Below, piece after piece: positions 19,011 to 26,361 of a stretch of 64,000 nt of DNA. How positions within the stretch are numbered: the first letter of the stretch is position 1; the number at the start of each line of letters is the position of its first letter. This DNA is from Sporosarcina sp. P2 (GTDB lineage Bacteria > Bacillota > Bacilli > Bacillales_A > Planococcaceae): positions 1-64,000 of the forward strand of contig NZ_PDYY01000001.1 of assembly GCF_002743255.1 (NCBI RefSeq), in the 5' to 3' direction. The notes under the pieces are model-generated. The model was not told where the DNA came from. It was given only the letters and a program-made list of their open reading frames with translations, and did no database searches. Made by a program: the position numbers and the translations under genes.

Positions 19011-21134
19011 AACAAATAGAATACGTAGTTGATCTCCACCGAATATCAATTCATTGAAGCCAATGGATTCGCCATTACGCATTAATTGATAAGCAGTGGT
19101 AGATTGAGACGGTAAGGAAAAATCAGTGAATGAAAATACATCACTGAATAGTATAGGAGAAGTGGGCAACGACTTGAACTCCACATGGTCGTTGGCTTGA
19201 ACTTGGTAGTCAAGACTTGCTTGTTGTCCATTTACATAAACGGCAGTTCGTGGTTTTTTGATTGCCACAGGCTCATCATTAAATGTTACATCGGCACGCT
19301 CTTCTAGAACGATATCTAATTCTCTTGCTATTTCCTTTAAGGAAAGGGAGGCAGGTTGACGCGTTTCAATGATATCGTTTGCGTGAATTTGATAGTCAGC
19401 AGAGACTTCTTGTCCGTTTGCGATGTAGAGGGTCTCGCGTTTCTTTAGGCGGTGGGGAGTTCCGTTCCATGTCACAGTGAACGAATCTGTCCCTGAACGG
19501 ATAGGAGACGTTAGTACGTTTTTTATTCGATTCGCCGGATTCACCGTCAGTTCATCCCGATCCGCAATCTCAGTATCCATTGTAACCGTCTTTCCATTGA
19601 GCAAAATTTCACCCGTAACTGTCTGCGTCACTCCGTCGAGCTGATAACGTATCGGTTCAGGCGCATCTACTAAGTCTCTGACAGTCGCTGTGGCGTCTGT
19701 GCCATCTTTACCAAACAATAGCTCTATGCGGTCATGATCGTTAACAGGATCCTTAGTGCTGGCTTCAGTGCCGTTTAATAGGATGGTTGTAGATGAGCCG
19801 TGCTCGCCAGGAAGTGTTCTCCATCGCCCGTTTACTTTGACAGTTAGTGCGAGTCCGGGTCTACCGTATAACTGACGAGCAGTAACGCGGGCGGCAAGCA
19901 ATGTATCGCCCACTGTAAGCTCTTTTAGTTCAAATAATCGAATGGCTTGGTCGTTGACTGTTAAGGTAATGTAATGAATGGGAGCTCTTTGTGCTGCAAT
20001 CGCAATACCGATTGGCGTTACGAGTGCAGGAGAAGCTTCGATTTGGTCTGAAAGTGTAACTCCTGAAAGCGCATCGAGACTTCGAATCGCCACGCGGTTC
20101 TCAGGAAGGTCTAGCTGCATACTCACTTCTTTCGTCAGAGTAGGAGTTAACCCACCACCTCCCACAATCATTACGGCTTGTGGGGAAGAGTTGAGATTCA
20201 ATCGTTTGATTTCATTTGCGATCAACAGTGCTACATGTTTCACTGAAGGTTTAATTACATCAATTACTTCTTCTGAAGGGATTTCTTGTTCAAATCCTAA
20301 AATATCTTGAAATGTCAATATGTCTTGATTATGAATTTGTCGTTTCATTTGTTCAGCAATAGGAAAATCGAGCAAGTAATGTGCACTTAGCGCTTCGGTC
20401 ATTTCGTCTCCCGCAACGGGTACCATGCCATATGCTGTCACGGTATTATCTCTAACAATCGCAATGTCTGATGTACCAGCTCCAATATCGACCAATGCGA
20501 TATTCAATCTTCTCATGGAAGGGGGAACGAGCACATGAATAGCAGCGATTGGCTCGAGTGTTAAAGCCTCCATTTCCAAATCGGCACGCTTTAACGCGGC
20601 AAGTAAGGATTCTACAACGACTCGTGGTAAAAATGTAGCAATGACTTCTACAGTCGCTGATTTCCCTTTTTGATCAATCAGACTACCGATCTTTTCATCT
20701 TGTAATTTGTAGTATAAAACAGAATACCCTACGCAATAATAGTGATCATCCTCTTGTGATTGATGAGCGGATAGTAATATTTCTTGTGCATTTTGTACAG
20801 CGGCTAATTCCAATCGATTAATATCTTCATTGGACATTAATGTGCGATCTGAAATATCTACTGTCACAGTTCCTTCTGCTGTTTTCAATGAACGACCAGC
20901 TGCCGCAACACTGACGCGATGCAGAGGGCCATGAATGTGTTCCAGTTCTTCTTTTATTTCTTGAATTATAGACGCCACGCTTAAAATATTATGTATTTGT
21001 CCATCAATCATCGATCGCTCTTTATGTTCTTTAGAAATCAAGTCCACAATATGGAATGAATCGTTTTGTTCTTCTAGTACAATCCCTACAACGGTGCGAG
21101 TTCCGATGTCAAGAGCGAATAACTTAGTAGCCAG
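19008..21134 (-). CDS. Large FtsA/PilM-like ATPase with C-terminal beta-domain tail
   Basis: About 708 aa, nearly twice FtsA. The N-terminal half carries the actin-like ATPase motifs: LFALDIGTRTVVG (phosphate 1), LVDIGAGTSDIAIV (phosphate 2) and VGGGGLTP (adenosine). The second half, about 350 aa, is a run of repeated beta-rich modules with recurring TVTMD-type strands and NGQEVSADYQIHANDIIE / NGQQASLDYQVQANDHVE duplications, reminiscent of small beta-grasp or Ig-like units. The start is uncertain. CTG at 21134 follows AAAAGAGG at good spacing and puts LFALDIG near the N-terminus; an ATG at 21227 lacks a ribosome-binding site. The role is unknown, possibly a membrane or division scaffold. Confidence 0.82.
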   Translation of the reverse strand: MATKLFALDIGTRTVVGIVLEEQNDSFHIVDLISKEHKERSMIDGQIHNILSVASIIQEIKEELEHIHGPLHRVSVAAAGRSLKTAEGTVTVDISDRTLMSNEDINRLELAAVQNAQEILLSAHQSQEDDHYYCVGYSVLYYKLQDEKIGSLIDQKGKSATVEVIATFLPRVVVESLLAALKRADLEMEALTLEPIAAIHVLVPPSMRRLNIALVDIGAGTSDIAIVRDNTVTAYGMVPVAGDEMTEALSAHYLLDFPIAEQMKRQIHNQDILTFQDILGFEQEIPSEEVIDVIKPSVKHVALLIANEIKRLNLNSSPQAVMIVGGGGLTPTLTKEVSMQLDLPENRVAIRSLDALSGVTLSDQIEASPALVTPIGIAIAAQRAPIHYITLTVNDQAIRLFELKELTVGDTLLAARVTARQLYGRPGLALTVKVNGRWRTLPGEHGSSTTILLNGTEASTKDPVNDHDRIELLFGKDGTDATATVRDLVDAPEPIRYQLDGVTQTVTGEILLNGKTVTMDTEIADRDELTVNPANRIKNVLTSPIRSGTDSFTVTWNGTPHRLKKRETLYIANGQEVSADYQIHANDIIETRQPASLSLKEIARELDIVLEERADVTFNDEPVAIKKPRTAVYVNGQQASLDYQVQANDHVEFKSLPTSPILFSDVFSFTDFSLPSQSTTAYQLMRNGESIGFNELIFGGDQLRILFV

Positions 21135-21309
21135 GATTTCCAACCTCTTTTCAAGTTTTTTTCTATGCGAAAATAGTGAATATATAATTATTCGATGAAA
21201 TTGCGTGACTTTTCTAAGAGTATTCATTATACTAGGTCTATTATATAAAAATGTACCATAGATTCCGGTGTTAGAAAAGGAAGATATGTACGGGGAGGAG
21301 ACAGGTATT

Positions 21310-22392
21310 ATGAGCAAGCAAGATTTAGGTGAGTTGAGAGGCACTATCGATCAGTTGAACTTAGATATTCTAGAATTGATTAATGAACGTACAGGCGTTA
21401 TCCAAGAAATTGGTAAGTTAAAAGAAAAGCAAGGTGTAAATAGATATGATCCGATTCGCGAACGCGAGATGCTCAACGTCTTAAAGAAGGCAAACCATGG
21501 CCCTTTACCAGACGGTATCCTTGAGCAGGTATTTAAATCTATTTTCATGTCGGCACTTGAAGTACAGCAAGATGAGCAGAAGAATGCATTGCTCGTATCC
21601 CGTACTAAAAAACCTGAAGACACGATTGTTGATGTAAACGGCCATAAAATCGGAGACGGACATCCATCTTTCGTATTTGGACCTTGTGCAGTAGAATCTT
21701 ACGAACAGGTTTTGGCAGTAGCCAAGTCCATCAAAGCAAAAGGATTAACGATGATTCGTGGAGGAGCTTACAAACCACGTACATCTCCATATGATTTCCA
21801 AGGTTTAGGTCTTGAAGGCTTAAAAATTCTAAAGCGAGTTGCAGATGAAACTGGACTTTCTATCGTCACAGAAATCATTACACCATCGCACTTAGAGGAA
21901 GCACTCGAATATGTCGATGTGATTCAAATCGGTGCGCGTAACATGCAGAACTTTGAACTGTTAAAAGAAGCTGGAATGGTCAATAAGCCAGTCCTTCTAA
22001 AGCGCGGAATGTCTGCAACGATTTCTGAGTTCGTCAATGCAGCTGAATATATTATTTCTAAAGGTAATACGGAGATTATGCTATGTGAGCGAGGAATTCG
22101 TACATATGAGACGGCAACTCGTAACACGCTGGACATCTCTGCTGTTCCAATCTTGAAGCAAGAAACACATTTACCGGTATTCGTGGACGTTACACATTCC
22201 ACTGGCCGTAAAGACTTATTGCTTCCAACAGCGAAAGCGGCAATTGCAGTAGGAGCAGACGGCGTTATGGCAGAGGTTCATCCGGATCCAGCCGTAGCAT
22301 TATCGGATTCAGCGCAGCAAATGGATATTGAGCAGTTTGACAAGTTCTACGAAGAGATGACTCGCTTCATGAACACACACCAAACGATCTAA
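21310..22392 (+). CDS. aroA: Bifunctional chorismate mutase / DAHP synthase
   Basis: 360 aa from the ATG behind GGGGAGGAG; this start matches the family N-terminus. Residues 1-90 are an AroQ-type chorismate mutase ([20 protein letters not shown] and [12 protein letters not shown]). Residues 105-355 are the DAHP synthase barrel, with [48 protein letters not shown] and [12 protein letters not shown]. The enzyme opens the shikimate pathway, and the mutase domain serves as the feedback sensor in Bacillus. It is divergent from the FtsA-like gene. Confidence 0.96.
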   Translation: MSKQDLGELRGTIDQLNLDILELINERTGVIQEIGKLKEKQGVNRYDPIREREMLNVLKKANHGPLPDGILEQVFKSIFMSALEVQQDEQKNALLVSRTKKPEDTIVDVNGHKIGDGHPSFVFGPCAVESYEQVLAVAKSIKAKGLTMIRGGAYKPRTSPYDFQGLGLEGLKILKRVADETGLSIVTEIITPSHLEEALEYVDVIQIGARNMQNFELLKEAGMVNKPVLLKRGMSATISEFVNAAEYIISKGNTEIMLCERGIRTYETATRNTLDISAVPILKQETHLPVFVDVTHSTGRKDLLLPTAKAAIAVGADGVMAEVHPDPAVALSDSAQQMDIEQFDKFYEEMTRFMNTHQTI

Positions 22393-22399
22393 AACATCC

Positions 22400-22436
22400 A
22401 ACACCGACCCTTTATTAGTAGAGGTCGGTGTTTTTC
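22400..22436 (+). terminator. Intrinsic terminator after aroA
   Basis: ACACCGACC and GGTCGGTGT form a 9-bp stem with a T5 tail. Confidence 0.92.
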
Positions 22437-22526
22437 TGTATAGAATGACAGATTTCTACACAGAAAAACACAAAAATCCAGTAGAACACGGTATACTAGT
22501 AAAGAATAAAGACAGGAGGAGCAAAA

Positions 22527-23528
22527 ATGGCTATCACTATTTACGATGTAGCAAGAGAAGCAAACGTATCGATGGCAACGGTTTCACGTGTAGTGAACGG
22601 CAATCAAAACGTGAAGCCGGCGACTCGCAAAAAAGTATTGGACTGTATTGAACGATTGGGGTACCGGCCAAATGCCGTCGCTCGTGGACTGGCTAGCAAG
22701 CGTACGACGACGATTGGAGTAATTGTCCCCGATATGTCCAAGAGTTACTATGCAGAACTATCCAGAGGGATTGCAGACGTTGCCACGATGTATGAGTACA
22801 ATATTATCATTTCCAATTCGGACAAGAGTACCTCTCGAGAAGTGGAGTTGTTTGAAGATCATTTAGGCAAGCAAGTAGATGGATTGATCTTCATGAGTGA
22901 TTCTATTTCACCTGAAGTACGAAAAGAAATGAAGACAGCGAACGTTCCGATCGTCTTGGCAGGAACATTGGATTTTGAAACCAATTTACCATCTGTCAAT
23001 ATTGATCATGAACAGGCCGCATATGAAGTAACAAAAAAATTGATCGACAATGGCCATAAGCGTATTGCATTTGTTTCGGGACCTTTTACGCGTGACATTA
23101 ATCGTGTGTGCAAACGTGTTGGGTATATTCGTGCGTTGGAAGAAGCAGGGATGACGATCGATGAGTCATTGATCGTGGAAACCGACAATACGTATGATGA
23201 TGCTTACGAGAGCTGGAATGTTCTAGGTAAGCTGTCTGATCCTCCAACGGCTGTCATGACAAGCAGTGACGAAGTTGCCGTGGGTATTATGAATGGTGTG
23301 CGTGATGCAAATCTTAGAATTCCTGAGGATGTGGAGATTATTTGTTTCCAGCACTCTATTCTTGCGCGTATTGTTCGTCCACAGTTGACCGCGATTGTGG
23401 TGCCTTTGTATGACCTCGGTGCCGTATCGATGCGTTTGTTAACGAAGTTAATGAACAAAGAAGAAGTAGAAGAGACAGAAGTTATTCTACCGTATTATTT
23501 GGAAGAGCGGCAATCGGTTAAGAAGTAG
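22527..23528 (+). CDS. ccpA: Catabolite control protein A
   Basis: 333 aa, LacI/GalR family. The HTH and hinge (TIYDVAREANVSMATVSRVV at 3-22, then RPNAVARGLASKRT) are those of CcpA. It binds cre sites with HPr-Ser46-P to repress or activate carbon-metabolism genes. Acetate genes found in this window (ackA, acuABC) are known CcpA targets in B. subtilis. AGGAGG precedes the ATG. The aroA-ccpA order is conserved; the motP-motS genes that follow ccpA in B. subtilis are absent here. Confidence 0.96.
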   Translation: MAITIYDVAREANVSMATVSRVVNGNQNVKPATRKKVLDCIERLGYRPNAVARGLASKRTTTIGVIVPDMSKSYYAELSRGIADVATMYEYNIIISNSDKSTSREVELFEDHLGKQVDGLIFMSDSISPEVRKEMKTANVPIVLAGTLDFETNLPSVNIDHEQAAYEVTKKLIDNGHKRIAFVSGPFTRDINRVCKRVGYIRALEEAGMTIDESLIVETDNTYDDAYESWNVLGKLSDPPTAVMTSSDEVAVGIMNGVRDANLRIPEDVEIICFQHSILARIVRPQLTAIVVPLYDLGAVSMRLLTKLMNKEEVEETEVILPYYLEERQSVKK

Positions 23529-23556
23529 GTCGGAGTCGCTGCCTGTAACGTAAGTA
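23525..23556. repeat. Remnant of the MITE-like repeat
   Basis: GGAGTCGCTGCCTGTAACG matches the right end of copy A (GGAGTCGCCGCCTGTAACG) with a single mismatch. The rest of the element is missing. It abuts the ccpA stop codon. Confidence 0.6.
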
Positions 23557-23613
23557 ATGCGTGTTTTGAATCAACAACACTCATACGTTGTTTTTAAAAA
23601 GGTATAAATGCAA

Positions 23614-23646
23614 AGAGCAACTTATCTGAGCGATAAGTTGCTTTTT
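23614..23646. terminator. Bidirectional terminator between ccpA and acuC
   Basis: AGCAACTTATC-tgagc-GATAAGTTGCT, 11-bp perfect stem, with T/A runs on both sides. It serves the convergent ccpA and acuCBA units. Confidence 0.92.
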
Positions 23647-23647
23647 A

Positions 23648-24802
23648 TTATGATTTTCGGATGACGTGCAAAGCTCTCGTTAGCATTTGCTCATTTTTTT
23701 CATTGATGTCATATTTACGAGGAACTGGTTCATACAGATCTTCAGGATCTTCCCACGTCTCAATTAGTGAAACAGGTGACTCGGGTTGCCATTTATTTAG
23801 CCAGGCTTCTGGAAGTCGTCCAGTAGGTGTTGGGATGTCTTTCATAGTAAGCCATAGGTGCGACCACGCACGTGGTACTACGCGCCAGATGTCGTATCCG
23901 CCGCCGCCGATTGCAATCCATCTTCCGTCGCAGAATTCTTCCGCGATATCTTTTGCTAGTTTTGGAATTTCTTCGTAGATCTTCATGGTGCCATATAGAT
24001 GCGTGAGTGGATCGAAGTAGTGTGCATCTGCTCCGTTTTGAGTAAGAATGACGTCGGGCTTAAAGTGTTCTGCCACTTCACGCAAGGCAGTCTTATAGAT
24101 ATGTAGGAACGATTCATCTTCCGTAAATGCGTCGATAGGGAAGTTGAATGAGGTGCCGTAACCCGCTCCATTTCCTCGTTCTGTCACATTGCCTGTCCCG
24201 GGAAACAAGTAGCGCCCTGTTTCATGGATAGAGAATGTACAAACATTCGGATCATCGTAAAACGTCCATTGCACGCCGTCGCCGTGATGCGCATCGGTAT
24301 CCACATATAATACGCGAGCTCCATATTTTTGCTGTAAGTATTTAATGGCTACAGAACTATCGTTATAAATACAGAAGCCAGAAGCTTTCCCTTGGAAGCC
24401 GTGATGCAGGCCGCCGCCTAGGTTCAACGCATATCTTGAACGACCTTCCATTACTTCTTCAATCGCTGTAAGTGTACCGCCTACGAGCAATGCACTTGCT
24501 TCATGCATGCCAGTGAAGAAGGGTGTATCTTCCGTACCGATACCGTAAATACTACCGATATTTTCGCTGACATTACCTGTACTCGCCTTTTTGACGATTT
24601 CGATATACTTTGCGTCATGAGCGAGAAGCAATTCTTCGTCTGTGGCTGTGCGCGGAATGACGATTTCATGAGGCTCGATCGTATTCATTTCATCTAGTAA
24701 ATCTTTTGTCAAAATGATTCGCTTTTGATTAAAAGGATGAGTATCCGAAAATTCATAGTTTAGTTGGTCAGGAGAAAAGATAAAACTCGCTTGTTTTTTC
24801 AT
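23648..24802 (-). CDS. acuC: Acetoin utilization protein AcuC, class I-type protein deacetylase
   Basis: 384 aa, histone-deacetylase fold. Zn-binding and catalytic residues lie in LGGGLHHG (His pair), VDTDAHHGDGVQ and GGGGYDI. In B. subtilis AcuC removes the acetyl group that AcuA places on acetyl-CoA synthetase. The start ATG overlaps the acuB stop in an ATGA. It is the last gene of the acuA-acuB-acuC operon, whose order is conserved. Confidence 0.95.
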   Translation of the reverse strand: MKKQASFIFSPDQLNYEFSDTHPFNQKRIILTKDLLDEMNTIEPHEIVIPRTATDEELLLAHDAKYIEIVKKASTGNVSENIGSIYGIGTEDTPFFTGMHEASALLVGGTLTAIEEVMEGRSRYALNLGGGLHHGFQGKASGFCIYNDSSVAIKYLQQKYGARVLYVDTDAHHGDGVQWTFYDDPNVCTFSIHETGRYLFPGTGNVTERGNGAGYGTSFNFPIDAFTEDESFLHIYKTALREVAEHFKPDVILTQNGADAHYFDPLTHLYGTMKIYEEIPKLAKDIAEEFCDGRWIAIGGGGYDIWRVVPRAWSHLWLTMKDIPTPTGRLPEAWLNKWQPESPVSLIETWEDPEDLYEPVPRKYDINEKNEQMLTRALHVIRKS

Positions 24803-25443
24803 ACGCCCATCTCCGGTTCACTTGGCCATAGAACTTCGAATCCTTGCTTTTTCAATCCTTCGATGATCGGAAGGGGATTCATTCGTTTAATGCGGATAGC
24901 GAGAATTTTGTACTCTTCGTTATCTTGATAAGGATAGACAAGTACACTAAGCACGTTCGTATTGTGTTCGTGAAATACTTTAGATGCCTCATATAAAATA
25001 CCGGGCGTGTTCGGCACGCGGATCTGAATGTGTGAACTGGGCTGATTGGCACCTGTTAACTCAATATAGTTATAGAGTAAATCTGTTTTCGTTAGAATGC
25101 CGACTAGCTGATAATTAGAAACAATGGGTAGGCAACCAATTTCATACGTATAAAACATTAGCGCAGCTTCCTCCGCAAAGTCCCGCGGATGGCCAATCAA
25201 TAAGTCAGTTTTCATAATTTTATCAAGCGTGGTTTCATAAAGTGAAGGTTCCAATCTCTTCGAAATACTTGAAGGAGAAGCTTCTTTGACGTCACGGTCT
25301 GTAACGAGTCCTTCGATCTGCCCATCTTTCACGATGGGGATGTGGCGAATTCGTTTTTCTTTCATCAGTTGTACTGCATCTGCAATCGTATGTGTAGAAT
25401 TAAGCGTAATCACGTCTGTTTTCATAATATCTTGTATTAGCAT
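24799..25443 (-). CDS. acuB: Acetoin utilization protein AcuB, CBS-pair and ACT domains
   Basis: 214 aa, the length of B. subtilis AcuB. Two CBS motifs occupy about residues 1-130 (MKTDVITLNSTHTIADAVQL and MKTDLLIGHPRDFAEEAALM), followed by an ACT-like domain (HIQIRVPNTPGILYEASKVF, about 138-200). It probably senses a nucleotide or small ligand. The exact function is not known. Confidence 0.93.
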   Translation of the reverse strand: MLIQDIMKTDVITLNSTHTIADAVQLMKEKRIRHIPIVKDGQIEGLVTDRDVKEASPSSISKRLEPSLYETTLDKIMKTDLLIGHPRDFAEEAALMFYTYEIGCLPIVSNYQLVGILTKTDLLYNYIELTGANQPSSHIQIRVPNTPGILYEASKVFHEHNTNVLSVLVYPYQDNEEYKILAIRIKRMNPLPIIEGLKKQGFEVLWPSEPEMGV

Positions 25444-25458
25444 GATTATTCCTCACTT

Positions 25459-26091
25459 TCAGTAATTAACACGATTTTTGAAACGCACACGGTCAAAGCG
25501 TTCAATGGATTCTTGATCGACTCGTTTTCCGATTCTCGCCATTAGTGCATTGACAGGGTGGGAACAAATTTCAGGATCATCAGTGGAGAAGAATTCCAAG
25601 CCACCTGCACGCATCATTTTCTCCATCATTTTGCGATAATCCCATACTGTCAAACCAGTACCTTTTAAATCCCAATGCCAATAATATTCAGTCGTAATAA
25701 TAATATAATCTTCCATCGCATCATCCAACATCGATAATTCCAGTAAGGATTTACCGATACGTGCGCCGCGATAAGCTGCAACTACTTCGACGGCGCCTAG
25801 TTCTATTAAATTGGCCATGTCTGCTTCATACCAGCGTTCGAGTGGATCGGGATAGAGAAACGTAACATACCCAACAATCCTATTATCGATTCTCGCTACG
25901 TTGATCCGACCTTCAGGAAACGCGGCGATTTTCACCAATGCTTCTTGTTGTTGTGTAGATGGACGAAATGCTTTCAGTCCTTCGTGAAATTCAAACGATG
26001 CCAGTCGTTCTGATGAAACAGGGCCTTCTATGACCAGTTCACCTTCGTTATGCGGGAATGTTCTGGAAAAGTAGGTCTTTTCATGTTTCAC
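25459..26091 (-). CDS. acuA: Protein acetyltransferase AcuA (GNAT)
   Basis: 210 aa from GTG at 26091 (MKHEKTYFS), which follows AGGAAGAGGTG at six bases and gives the same length as B. subtilis AcuA; an upstream GTG at 26100 lies inside the Shine-Dalgarno. The GNAT acetyl-CoA loop is VVAAYRGARIGKSLLELS. AcuA inactivates acetyl-CoA synthetase (AcsA) by lysine acetylation. The acsA gene that normally stands divergent to acuA is not here; a penicillin-binding protein gene occupies the neighbouring position. Confidence 0.94.
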   Translation of the reverse strand: MKHEKTYFSRTFPHNEGELVIEGPVSSERLASFEFHEGLKAFRPSTQQQEALVKIAAFPEGRINVARIDNRIVGYVTFLYPDPLERWYEADMANLIELGAVEVVAAYRGARIGKSLLELSMLDDAMEDYIIITTEYYWHWDLKGTGLTVWDYRKMMEKMMRAGGLEFFSTDDPEICSHPVNALMARIGKRVDQESIERFDRVRFKNRVNY

Positions 26092-26319
26092 ATAGTTCAC
26101 CTCTTCCTAATATATCTACCCTTTGTACGCTCAAATACTCGCTGTGAGTTCGGTAATTGCTTCTCTGTGTTAAGTATACAATTTATAGTGAGGAAAAGTA
26201 TATTATTATCATTAAATCACTGAATTGTCGGTAATTATCTATGTGTAGTAAAAAAAATGGTGAAGTTAGAAGGAAGAAGGGAGGAGGGGTTGTTATTCAC
26301 TTTGATGAAATTCTTCATA

Positions 26320-26358
26320 AAAAGCCGGATGACAATTTAGAATGGTCATCCGGCTTGT
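26320..26358 (-). terminator. Intrinsic terminator of the class A PBP gene
   Basis: AAGCCGGATGAC and GTCATCCGGCTT form a perfect 12-bp stem with an 11-base loop, and a T-run (minus strand) follows. Confidence 0.9.
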
Positions 26359-26361
26359 TAG

